From NCBI GenBank assembly GCA_963701955.1, contig OY969694.1, forward strand, positions 2,790,001 through 2,854,000: 64,000 nt of DNA. Reading direction: 5' to 3'. Below, one piece after another: positions 32,227-40,421 of the stretch. The notes below the pieces were generated by a model. It had not been told where the DNA came from. It did no database searches and worked only from the letters and a program-made list of their open reading frames with translations. A program made the position numbers and the translations under genes. Source of the DNA: Bog-473 sp963701955 (GTDB lineage: Bacteria > Actinomycetota > Acidimicrobiia > Acidimicrobiales > RAAP-2). Each line of letters opens with the position of its first letter. Within the stretch, counting starts at the first letter, position 1.

Positions 32227-32516
32227 GGCTCAGAGAGTCCTAACTCGCAATGCCAGAACAAGCAACGACCCAGGCGATCTCTTCATACGATCATCGCAGT
32301 CGCACGCGGATCCGATCCGAGCATTCGCTACCGAACGACGTGGGTAGCAAGAACACTTCCCAATCAACCTACTTCTTGAGCTTGGTCGTGGCAAGGGCCA
32401 CCCAGAGGCCATTCGACCTTCGGCGTGCGTCACACAATGCCTCGGAGCGGGAATTGGCATCTGTGGAGGACGCTGGGACCTTTGGCACTTCCCGAGGTAC
32501 TCCCGGGCCGTCAACC
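32227..32516. promoter_or_regulatory. Divergent intergenic region with weak DevR-like box
   Basis: Contains GGGACCTTTGGCAC at 32475-32488, whose 15-mer extension GGGACCTTTGGCACT is identical to the element upstream of GAPDH at 48149. It ends about 30 bases before the small gene at 32517. The half-site on the right is degenerate (GGCAC for GTCCC). The remaining sequence towards the kinase start shows nothing recognisable. Confidence 0.45.
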
Positions 32517-32780
32517 TTGGGATCCATCGCTACCGAAGACCTCGATCGTCACATCCTGCGCCACCTGACTGAGACACTGTCGAGTGCAGCAGTCCCCCTC
32601 GTGACACGCGTGGAGACGTGGAAGGGCTGGGGGGACATGACCATCGTGACGGTCTTTGTCGTCCTCTCGAAAAGAGAGGCTTCACCCACGCTGGCAAAGA
32701 CGATTCACGAGGAGGTCGGCCGTATCTTGAAAGGGCGTCATTACGTCGACATTCGTTGGGGGACGCTCTCAGACGAGTGA
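32517..32780 (+). CDS. Small hypothetical protein, about 87 residues
   Basis: No family recognised. The convincing coding part reads ATEDLDRHILRHLTETLSSA, then VTRVETWKGWGDMTIVTVFV, and ends RHYVDIRWGTLSDE: an alpha/beta pattern. The frame is open upstream to 32250 but with poor codon use. A TTG at 32517 is the nearest plausible start, with the weak box at 32475 just upstream. A later ATG at 32637 is possible. It lies between a DevS-like kinase (divergent) and a DevR-like regulator, so it may belong to the same response. Confidence 0.5.
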   Translation: MGSIATEDLDRHILRHLTETLSSAAVPLVTRVETWKGWGDMTIVTVFVVLSKREASPTLAKTIHEEVGRILKGRHYVDIRWGTLSDE

Positions 32781-33075
32781 ACAGATCGGAGAGAGTGCCT
32801 GCAACATGAGCCGATCGCCCTCGCTCAGGACCGGGAGTAGGAAGAAGGAAGCGCCAGCAAACCGTGGACGCGAGACGGGCTGACGAGGGCCTCGGCGGCG
32901 TCCGGTCATATGGAGCTGGTCGCGCCTGTCCCCATTTGCCGGGAGGGTTGGCCGAAGAAGAAGTCCAGTGCCGAGGCTGCTTTGCAGAGACGTGGCAGGT
33001 CAAGCGCTGGAGACGTTCCCGGTAGAGGTGGCCATACCCATCCACGAGTAGCAGGAGCTTCTGCGGGGTGGGAGA

Positions 33076-33756
33076 ATGCTGCTCGTGGGTCTGACCGTTT
33101 TCCTGCTTGACGACCATGAAGTGGTCCGGCGTGGCCTCCGTGCACTCATCGAGGCGAGCGACGACGTCACCGTTGTCGGCGAGGCCGCCACGGCGGCCGA
33201 GGCAATGGCCCGGATACCGCCCACCAAGCCCAACGTCGCCATTCTCGATGTGCGGCTGCCCGACGGCAGCGGGATCGAGGTCTGCCGCGAGGTCAAATCG
33301 AGTTTCCCGGAGATCGCCTGCGTGATGCTCACGTCGTATGCCGACGATGAGGCTCTCATCGCCTCGGTCATGGCGGGGGCAGCCGGCTACATGCTCAAGC
33401 GAGCTAGTGGGCTCGACCTACTCGAGACAATCCGGCGTGCTGGGAACGGTCAACCGTTACAAGACTCCGCATCGACGGAGCGAGTGCTCAGGGTCCTCCG
33501 CAAAGGGCCCAAGGCCGACCCGCGTATTGCCAGCCTCACCCCGCAGGAGCGGCGGATCCTTGATCTCATCGCCGAGGGCTACTCAAACCGCGAAATTGCC
33601 CAGACCATGTTCCTGGCCGAGAAGACCGTGAAGAACTACGTGTCGAACCTGTTGTCCAAGCTTGGCATGGAGCGCAGGACCCAGGCTGCGACTCTCGCTG
33701 CCCGGCTTGACGAAAGGTCGCAGGAAGAGGCTCGGATCGACGCAACCGGCACGTGA
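33076..33756 (+). CDS. devR: DevR/DosR-like response regulator (copy 1)
   Basis: Receiver domain: VFLLDDHEVVRRGLRALIEA (acidic pair), phospho-Asp in NVAILDVRLPDGSGIEVCRE, then VMLTSYADDEALIASVMAGA with Thr/Ser and the Lys in YMLKRASGLD. The C-terminal LuxR/NarL helix-turn-helix reads LTPQERRILDLIAEGYSNRE and FLAEKTVKNYVSNLLSKLGM followed by ERRTQAA, nearly identical to my recollection of mycobacterial DosR. About 226 residues. ATG start at 33076 (a GTG at 33085 is an alternative). It is the best candidate to bind the GGGAC-N4-GTCCY boxes in this window. Confidence 0.93.
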   Translation: MLLVGLTVFLLDDHEVVRRGLRALIEASDDVTVVGEAATAAEAMARIPPTKPNVAILDVRLPDGSGIEVCREVKSSFPEIACVMLTSYADDEALIASVMAGAAGYMLKRASGLDLLETIRRAGNGQPLQDSASTERVLRVLRKGPKADPRIASLTPQERRILDLIAEGYSNREIAQTMFLAEKTVKNYVSNLLSKLGMERRTQAATLAARLDERSQEEARIDATGT

Positions 33757-34032
33757 AGTGCCGGTGCTCGAAGTGTCAGCGGACCTCGATCGCGCGGCGC
33801 AAGGATGGGTCGAACACCGCATTGCGGGCAACTGGCGGTAGCAAGTAGGACGGAACCTCCGAATCTCCTGATAGCGCCAGCATGAAAGCGAGATCGAACC
33901 TGAGCAGGGCCAGATGTCACAAGCATGAGCGAAAGCGAAGTGCGTGCCCCGGAGTGGACCTTCGGCCCTAGTCGTGAGGATCCAGGTGGCTGAAAGTGAC
34001 GACTTGTAGGCCGCATTCAGATCGGCCACAGA

Positions 34033-34476
34033 GTGAATGGAGCCGGGGTGAATCTCGTTGACCAGAACTCGTCGAAGCAGAGAAAGAGCCCAGGCTTCAG
34101 CGAAACGCCCGCTCCCCGTTGGGAGCACGAGATCGATCAGGTTTGGCGTGACGACGTGGCACTTGAAATGTGGATCGATGTATCGAGCGTTCCGGTTGTG
34201 GTCCGGCTTGCCGGTGATCTGAAGGATTCGACCGGTGCGAATTTGATCGGAGTGGTGATGGAATGCATGGCCCAAGGAAGCCTTGATTTCGACTTCGACA
34301 TCAGCGGTCTGCGTGTCCACAGATCGGGCTGGGCGCTCATGGACCACATTCGGACGACAGTCAAGCGGCGCGGCGGGCGGGTAAACCTGATCCGCGGACC
34401 CCGCGATAAGCAGCGGGGGCGAACTGCATGTCTCTACGGCCCACGGTGGCCTACGGCGGGCTGGGTCCGGCCGTGA
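34033..34476 (+). CDS. STAS-domain protein (anti-sigma factor antagonist-like)
   Basis: About 147 residues. From about residue 45 it shows a STAS pattern: VPVVVRLAGDLKDSTGANLI, then LDFDFDISGLRVHRSGWALM, where the serine of HRSG sits at the usual phosphorylation position, and IRTTVKRRGGRVNLIRGP. The N-terminal 40 residues are low complexity, so translation may start later (ATG at 34171). STAS proteins relay partner-switching signals to sigma factors; no kinase or sigma partner is adjacent. The 276-base gap before it (33757-34032) shows no feature. Confidence 0.55.
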   Translation: MNGAGVNLVDQNSSKQRKSPGFSETPAPRWEHEIDQVWRDDVALEMWIDVSSVPVVVRLAGDLKDSTGANLIGVVMECMAQGSLDFDFDISGLRVHRSGWALMDHIRTTVKRRGGRVNLIRGPRDKQRGRTACLYGPRWPTAGWVRP

Positions 34477-34523
34477 GGCGGCTCAGTCCTCGTCCCGTCG
34501 CCGCACGAAGGCGAGGTAATGAG

Positions 34524-35483
34524 TCAGCGACCTGTGATGGCGGCGTCCCATGCAGCGGCTCCGGCGAGGCCGGCATCGTCGCCCAGGGCGGACCGCACGA
34601 TCGACAGAGAGGCAGGGTGATGCTCCTTCCGTCTGAAGACCAACTCACAAACCCGCTGGAAGAAGTCTTCGGTTCTCCCTAATCCACCACCGATCACGAC
34701 GACGTCCGGGTAGAAGGTCATGATCAAGCTGTGCACCCCTGCCGCGCAGGCAGCCATGGCGTCCTGCCATATGCCCATGCCTCTGGGGTCACCGGCGAGC
34801 GCCGCCTCCTCCACATCACGGGCTCCGTTGTTGCCAAGGCCCGCCTCTTGGGCGAGTCGTGTGAGCCCGCTCCCCGATCCCAATTCCTCGAGAGTGCTCG
34901 GGCAGCCGTCTCGCCAGGCGCGCCAGTCGATGATGGTGTGACCCACTTCAGCGAGCGAGCATCGCCCGCGCAGCAGGCGACCGCTGTTGACGACGCCTGC
35001 CCCGATGCCCGTCGACACGGTGAGATACGCCACATCGGTGCCGCTGGCTCCAGCACCGAAAGTGGCCTCGCCGACCGCGGCAAGGTCAGCGTCGTTGGCG
35101 ATGTGAACCTGGAGTCCGAGCCGCCTGGACAGCTCGCCACGGGAGAGCAATGCCGGCCACTGCTCGGGTAGGTGTGGCGCCCACAGGAGTCGTCCCGCCT
35201 CGTAGTCGATGCCACCTGGCAGCCCCACCACGGCATGGGATGGCACGCCGAACTCTTGCTGGTCGCCTACAGAGCTGATCAGCTCGATCAGCGCGCCGGG
35301 CACGGCCGAATGTTCGGGTGTACGTGCAGATTTCCTCACCAGCACAGTGCCTTGAGCGTCAACCAGGGCGGCGCGCATCTGTGTGCCGCCGACGTCAGCT
35401 GCCAGGATGGGGCGCTTCGTCACGAAAGTGTCCCGTTCACCGGGTTTCGGAAGAGAGAGGGTGTGTCGGCTCTTGCACCTCAC
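34524..35483 (-). CDS. ROK family sugar kinase (glucokinase-like)
   Basis: Intact ROK kinase of about 319 residues: phosphate motif ILAADVGGTQMRAALVDAQG, catalytic region HIANDADLAAVGEATFGAGA, second phosphate motif VAYLTVSTGIGAGVVNSGRL, and SLAEVGHTIIDWRAWRDGCP where the ROK zinc-motif region would be; the usual cysteine cluster is reduced to a single Cys. VVVIGGGLGRTEDFFQRV matches the C-terminal ATP site. Seven bases separate it from pfkB upstream, so they form one unit presumably driven by the two DevR boxes at 36525-36570. A GTG at the VTKRP codon is an alternative start. Likely substrate glucose or an amino sugar. Confidence 0.88.
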   Translation of the reverse strand: MRCKSRHTLSLPKPGERDTFVTKRPILAADVGGTQMRAALVDAQGTVLVRKSARTPEHSAVPGALIELISSVGDQQEFGVPSHAVVGLPGGIDYEAGRLLWAPHLPEQWPALLSRGELSRRLGLQVHIANDADLAAVGEATFGAGASGTDVAYLTVSTGIGAGVVNSGRLLRGRCSLAEVGHTIIDWRAWRDGCPSTLEELGSGSGLTRLAQEAGLGNNGARDVEEAALAGDPRGMGIWQDAMAACAAGVHSLIMTFYPDVVVIGGGLGRTEDFFQRVCELVFRRKEHHPASLSIVRSALGDDAGLAGAAAWDAAITGR

Positions 35484-35489
35484 CGCTCG

Positions 35490-36488
35490 TCACCATGTCG
35501 TGACCGCGTAGCCCTCGGGAGCGGCCTTGAGGTGCGTGAGCAGTTCGTGTTCGCGCAGGAGGCCGCCCTGTGACCCGACTTCTTGCACCACGCTCATCGC
35601 GTTCACCGGAGCCCAGGCGAGCGCTCGCTCCAGTGGGAGGCCTTTCACGAGTGCCGCCACGAGCGTTGAGGTGAACGCGTCTCCGGCGCCGGTTCGTTCT
35701 TTCGGAGGGGTCGGGTCCGGGTAGGCGGGGACGCGGTAACGCTGCGACCCATCAGATGCGTAGGCCCCGTCGGGGCCGTCCGTGACGACGACGGTCCTCG
35801 GTCCCAGCCGATGGAGCGACTCCAAGAGCTCCGCCAAATGACTGTGGTCTCCGCCTCCGATCTCGACCGCCTCTTCCCTGTTGCAGACGAGTACCTCCGC
35901 CCGCTGGTAGAGGCCACGCATCGCCTGGACGCCTTGGGCGATCTGGAATGTTCCCGGTTGGAGCACCAGACGAACGGAGGGTTCGGCGTGAAGCCATGCA
36001 ACGATCTGCTCGTAGTAATCCGTACAGTCGGAGCCGATCGAGCTGAGATAGACCCAGGCCGGAATCTCACGCCGGCTCAGGTGGGCCCAGTGGTAGTCGT
36101 AGCGTTCGTGTCGCACCAAGATCGTGCGGTCTTGGCCGAACCAAAGCACAAAGTTGCGGTTGCTGGGTTGGCCAGGGTCGAACCGCATCAGGTGGGTGTC
36201 GATGCCTTCGCGCTCGAGCGCCAGTTGCATGGCGCGGCCGATGTCGTCGTGCCCAACGTGGGTCGCGATCGCGGTCGAAAGCCCGAGGCGGGAGAACCCG
36301 ACGGCGGCATTGGCAGCGTTCCCACCAGCCTCGATCGTCGGCGAATGTTCGAATTGAACCTTTCCGCCATACGGCAACTCCATCCATTGCCCGTCATCGT
36401 CCTCACGAATGCGGATGTGCGTGCCGGAGAGGGGAATGAACACATCACTGGCTGCGTCACCCACGGTGAGGACGTCGTAGAGCGTCAT
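35490..36488 (-). CDS. pfkB: PfkB family carbohydrate kinase
   Basis: 332 residues. The N-terminal sugar-binding pattern is EAGGNAANAAVGFSRLG and the C-terminal PfkB signature GAGDAFTSTLVAALVKGLP has the catalytic Asp and anion hole; RTVVVTDGPDGAYASDGS fits the ATP side. It could phosphorylate fructose-6-phosphate or another sugar. Two exact GGGACTTTGGTCAC boxes lie 43 and 75 bases upstream. In Mycobacterium tuberculosis, pfkB (Rv2029c) is a DosR regulon member, so gene and control element agree here. Confidence 0.92.
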   Translation of the reverse strand: MTLYDVLTVGDAASDVFIPLSGTHIRIREDDDGQWMELPYGGKVQFEHSPTIEAGGNAANAAVGFSRLGLSTAIATHVGHDDIGRAMQLALEREGIDTHLMRFDPGQPSNRNFVLWFGQDRTILVRHERYDYHWAHLSRREIPAWVYLSSIGSDCTDYYEQIVAWLHAEPSVRLVLQPGTFQIAQGVQAMRGLYQRAEVLVCNREEAVEIGGGDHSHLAELLESLHRLGPRTVVVTDGPDGAYASDGSQRYRVPAYPDPTPPKERTGAGDAFTSTLVAALVKGLPLERALAWAPVNAMSVVQEVGSQGGLLREHELLTHLKAAPEGYAVTTW

Positions 36489-36524
36489 AGGAGAACTCTG
36501 GTCCGCGCATTGATCGCCGAACCA

Positions 36525-36570
36525 GGGACTTTGGTCACCAAGGTCGACGAAGGGCGGGGACTTTGGTCAC
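36525..36570 (-). promoter_or_regulatory. Two DevR/DosR-like boxes upstream of pfkB
   Basis: GGGACTTTGGTCAC occurs exactly at 36525-36538 and 36557-36570, each within an identical 17-mer ending CACCAA, 32 bases apart (three helical turns). Centres are 43 and 75 bases from the pfkB start. The core matches the first half and spacing of the mycobacterial DosR box GGGACTWWAGTCCC. Confidence 0.75.
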
Positions 36571-36661
36571 CAAACGGCGCAGGATGGCCGACCTGAACGC
36601 ACCCCTCGCTGACCGAGAGGCAATGGAATCAATGGTGAAAATGGAATAAGTGGTGAATCGG

Positions 36662-37900
36662 TTAGTCGAGGTCTCCCAGTCCGAGGCGAGCGCTCGCCTC
36701 GAGGAGGTCCGCCCGGGCCCGGGGGTCTGCCACCTGCTCAATCAGAAGCTGGGCCTGCGCGTGTTGCGATCGCCCGAACAGCTCTGCACACCCGTGCTCA
36801 CTGATCACCGCCGAGTGTTGGAACGACGTCACCGGGTTCGTCAGGACGGGGACGACCGCCGACGAATCCGTCTTGTCGTGCCAGGCGTGCAGCGCCACGA
36901 TCGCGTGGCCACCGGGTGAGTGCAGCGCTCCTGATACAAAATCGGGCTGTCCGCCGAAACCCGAGTAGATGTGCTCGTCCACGAAGCTGGCATTGGCCTG
37001 GGCAAACAGATCGACTTGCATGGCCGCGTTGACCGAGAGCATGCAGTGGTGCGCGGCGATGCGCGCCGGATCGTTGACGGTCTCGGTCCGCAGCATGTGG
37101 AGCTGTCTGTTGCCGTCCGCCCAGGCGTAGAGCTCGGGCGAGCCGATCAGGAAGGAGGTGTAGATCGGTGCGTCCGGATCGAGTGCACCGGCGTGATCGA
37201 GATCCATGACGCCGTCGCTGATCATCTCTGACCACACCCGCAGACCACGGCGGCTGGACATCATTCGGGCCGCCACTGTGGGAATGAGGCCGATACCGAG
37301 TTGCAGGGTCGTCCCGTCGGCGGCGAAGGCGGCGATGCGCTCACCGATGGCCGTTGCTGCCTCCTCGGATCCATGCGTCACCGGGGAGGTCAGCGGCTCA
37401 TCGACCTCCAGCAGCCCGTCAATCGACTCGACGGGGATCTCGCTCGCCCCGAATGTGTAGGGCATGTGCGGGTTGACCTGGGCCAGCACGAGTCCGCCGC
37501 GAGCCCGGGTCTGATCGATCGCGGCCGGCAGCACGTTGACCTCAATCCCGAGGGAGACTTTCCCGTCGCGGGGGAGTGACGTGTGGAGGAGCACAGCATC
37601 CGGCCGGCGCACCGTGTCGAAGAGTCGGGGCACCAGCGAGAGCCGCATCGGCAGGTAGTCGAGCATCGGGTCATGGCGCATGCCGGGCCCGACGAACGGG
37701 GTCTCGCAGATGAAGCCTGCGTGAGCGGCAAAGTCGTACTGGGCGTTGAGCTGGAACACGCGGCAGGTCTCCAGCGCCTGGGTAAGCGCCCCGACCAGCG
37801 TGAACGGTGTCGCCGAATTGCCAGATATGACGATCCGCGGTTCCCGCCCCTTCAGGGCGCTGATGCGCGCGACCGCCTCGTCGAAGCCGAATGTGGACAC
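36662..37900 (-). CDS. Acetyl-CoA hydrolase/CoA-transferase family protein
   Basis: About 412 residues. Segments typical of the 4-hydroxybutyrate/acetate CoA-transferase family are present: SEMISDGVMDLDHAGALD, VDEHIYSGFGGQPDFVSGAL (the GxGGxxDF CoA-binding block) and HGCAELFGRSQHAQAQLL. It would move CoA between acyl-CoA and acetate or split acetyl-CoA, giving acetate during fermentative metabolism. The start is a GTG at 37900 (another at 37915); the DevR-like boxes end only 15 bases upstream, which would fit a leaderless transcript. The frame continues open for 200 codons upstream but without family similarity. Confidence 0.85.
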   Translation of the reverse strand: MSTFGFDEAVARISALKGREPRIVISGNSATPFTLVGALTQALETCRVFQLNAQYDFAAHAGFICETPFVGPGMRHDPMLDYLPMRLSLVPRLFDTVRRPDAVLLHTSLPRDGKVSLGIEVNVLPAAIDQTRARGGLVLAQVNPHMPYTFGASEIPVESIDGLLEVDEPLTSPVTHGSEEAATAIGERIAAFAADGTTLQLGIGLIPTVAARMMSSRRGLRVWSEMISDGVMDLDHAGALDPDAPIYTSFLIGSPELYAWADGNRQLHMLRTETVNDPARIAAHHCMLSVNAAMQVDLFAQANASFVDEHIYSGFGGQPDFVSGALHSPGGHAIVALHAWHDKTDSSAVVPVLTNPVTSFQHSAVISEHGCAELFGRSQHAQAQLLIEQVADPRARADLLEASARLGLGDLD

Positions 37901-37914
37901 GGGACCCAGTGTCA

Positions 37915-37951
37915 CAGACCAACGTCCCTGCAAAACAGGGACGTTGGACCC
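37915..37951. promoter_or_regulatory. Inverted pair of DevR/DosR-like boxes in divergent promoter
   Basis: Minus-strand box GGGACGTTGGTCTG (37915-37928) and plus-strand box GGGACGTTGGACCC (37938-37951) face each other. Together CCAACGTCCCTG (37919-37930) and CAGGGACGTTGG (37936-37947) form a perfect 12-base inverted repeat with a 5-base loop. The site lies between the divergent CoA-transferase (21-44 bases) and PEP synthase (about 80-105 bases) starts, so it could switch both genes. Confidence 0.7.
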
Positions 37952-38026
37952 TATCGGGAGGATCGTCGCTGAGAGAGGATCGTTCCAGGTAGTGCGCCCC
38001 GGGATCGTCGTGGAGGTCTGTCTCTC

Positions 38027-40370
38027 GTGAAGGAAATTCGATGGTTTGACGAGATCGGGCTCCGGGACACGGCGTCGGTGGGGGGCAAGGGTGCCAACCT
38101 CGGCGAATTGACCGCAGGAAGTCTTCCCGTGCCTCCCGGCTTCGTCATCACGGGTGAGGCGTACCTCGACGCGGTGGGTCGGGCCGGGATCCGCGAACGG
38201 CTCGTGGCCATCCTCGCCGAGGCCCGGACCGCGTCGCAGGACGAGCTCGACGCCTTGGCGTCGGAGGCCCGCGATCTCGTGCATGCAGTCCCGGTTCCCG
38301 AGGAGTTGGCGGCCGTCATCGTGGCCGCGTACCAGAGAGCTCGGCCCTGAGCGGCGCGTCGCCGTACGGTCGTCGGGCATCGGGGAGGATGCCGAGGGTA
38401 CCTCGTTCGCCGGCATGAACGAGACCTTCACCAACGTTTCCGGCAAGGAGCAGCTGCTTCGCCGGGTCGTCGACTGCTGGGCCTCGCTGTGGGGCGCCCG
38501 CTCCATCTTCTATCGAGGTGACAAGGAGCTGACCGCGGAACCGGCCATCGCCGTGGTCGTCCAGGAAATGGTGGCTTCGGAACGCTCCGGCGTGATGTTC
38601 ACGATCGACCCCTCGACCGGGGACGCGATCCACATCGTGATCGAGGCGGCCTTCGGACAGGGCGAGGTGGTCGTGAGCGGACTCGTCGAGCCCGACACCT
38701 ACGTGGTGGCGAAGGACGGGCCGCGTCTCCTGCACGCCAGGGTCGGGACACAGTCGTTCAAGATCGTGCGCGGGCCCGATGGCGAGGATCAACGGGTGGA
38801 TCTCGACGCAGCCGAGGGCGGACGCCGTGTGCTCAGCGACGAGGAAGTTGTCGAGCTGGCGCGCATCGGCCTCGCCGCTGAGGCCCACTATGGCTCGCCG
38901 CAGGACACGGAGTGGGCCATGGCGGGTGGCAAGACCTACCTCGTGCAATCACGTCCCGTCACGGCCGTCGGCGGTGTCACGGCGCAGGCCTCGACGGCCG
39001 AAGCTGGCACGTTGCTCGTACAGGGCCTGGCGGCTTCAGCCGGCCGGGCCTCGGGCGTCGTGCGCGTGCTGCAGTCGCCCGACCAGGGCGATCGCCTGCA
39101 ACCTGGCGAGGTCCTCGTCGCGCCCATGACCAGTCCCGACTGGGTCCCGACCATGCGCCGCGCCGCAGCCATTGTGACCGATGGCGGCGGCATGACATGC
39201 CACGCCGCAATTGTCTCGCGCGAGCTCGGCGTCCCAGCAGTCGTGGGGGCCCGCACCGCCACCACCGTGCTGCGCGACGGCGAACTGGTCACCGTCGACG
39301 GCGCCCAGGGGACAGTGACCGAGGGAGGCATGGCCGAGGCGCTCGCACCTGCAGTGGTGGGTACGCCTGCTCAGTACGTGCCTGAGGGGCCGGGTCCGCT
39401 CGCCACGAAGATCTACGTCAACCTGGCGTTTGCCGACCACACGGAAGAGGTGGCCGCGTTGCCGGTCGACGGCGTGGGCCTGTTGCGTGCCGAATTCATG
39501 GTGACGGACGCCTTGAAAGGGGTCCATCCGCGCAAGCTCCTCCAGCGCGGCGACGAGAAGTCGTTCGTCGATGAGATGGCGAAATCACTGGTACGCATTA
39601 CGAGGGCCTTTGAACCGCGGCCCGTGGTGTACCGGAGCATCGACTTCCGGTCCAACGAGTTCTCCAACCTCGAAGGCGGGGACCAGTTCGAGCCCCATGA
39701 GGAGAACCCCATGATCGGGTACCGGGGCTGCTACCGGTATGTCAAGGAGCCCGACCTGTTCCGCTTGGAGCTCGACGTACTGGCCCGCGTGCTGCAGGAG
39801 ACACCGAACATCGTCCTCATGATCCCCTTCGTGCGTACGGCCTGGGAGCTCGAAGCGTGTCTCGACGTGGTCGATGCCAGCCCGGTGGCGGGTGCGCTCC
39901 CGGTGTGGGTGATGGCGGAGGTGCCCTCCGTCGCGTACTGGATCCCCACCTACGTCGGCATGGGCATCGAGGGCGTGTCGATCGGCAGCAACGACCTGAC
40001 CCAGCTCATGCTCGGTGTCGACCGTGACTCGCAGATTTGCGCCGATGTCTTCGACGAGGCCGACCCCGCCGTCCTCGATGCCATCGGGCGCATCATCGAA
40101 GGGTGCCAGTCCTCGGGGGTGACGTCGTCCCTCTGCGGCCAAGCGCCTTCCAACCGGCCGGCCTTCGCTGAATACCTGGTTCGTCGGGGTATCACGTCCA
40201 TTTCGGTCAACCCCGACGCAGTGTCGGCCGTGCGCAAGACGGTGGCTGCCGCGGAATGGCGAATGCTGCTGCAGGCCGCTGTGCCAGACCGTGCGCAGGT
40301 GTCGGGTGGCGTGGCGGCACGTCACTCCTACGGGCGTCGGCGGGCCGCCCGTCCCGGAAATCGCCCGTGA
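38027..40370 (+). CDS. ppsA: Phosphoenolpyruvate synthase / pyruvate phosphate dikinase, frameshifted
   Basis: N-terminal ATP-grasp domain (MKEIRWFDEIGLRDTASVGG, GGKGANLGELTAGSLPVPPG), broken by one extra base near 38338 and resuming ELGPERRVAVRSSGIGEDAE. The phosphohistidine domain is TDGGGMTCHAAIVSRELGVP with its swivelling His. The PEP-binding barrel follows: VDGVGLLRAEFMVTDALKG, PMIGYRGCYRY, IGSNDLTQLMLGVDRDS and SLCGQAPSN. About 780 residues joined, matching PEP synthase. It interconverts pyruvate and PEP using ATP. Start GTG at 38027. The paired boxes at 37915-37951 suggest hypoxic induction. Confidence 0.92.
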
Positions 40371-40421
40371 CGCCGGCCAAGGCTTCGTGTCGTCGGTCGC
40401 CGGGAGTTCCACGGGTCCTTC

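Noticed and set aside
32630..32645. GGGACATGACC as a DevR-like box
   Set aside because: It lies inside a coding region and lacks the second half-site; the similar sequence on the other strand at 57625-57635 was also judged too weak.
32530..33117. Long minus-strand frame opposite the small hypothetical gene and the DevR start
   Set aside because: Composition is Arg/Pro/Ser-rich shadow sequence, it overlaps the DevR-like start and has no domain.
37901..38506. 200-codon N-terminal extension of the CoA-transferase frame
   Set aside because: It runs through the paired boxes and antisense to the PEP synthase start, with no family similarity; the GTG at 37900 gives the normal N-terminus.
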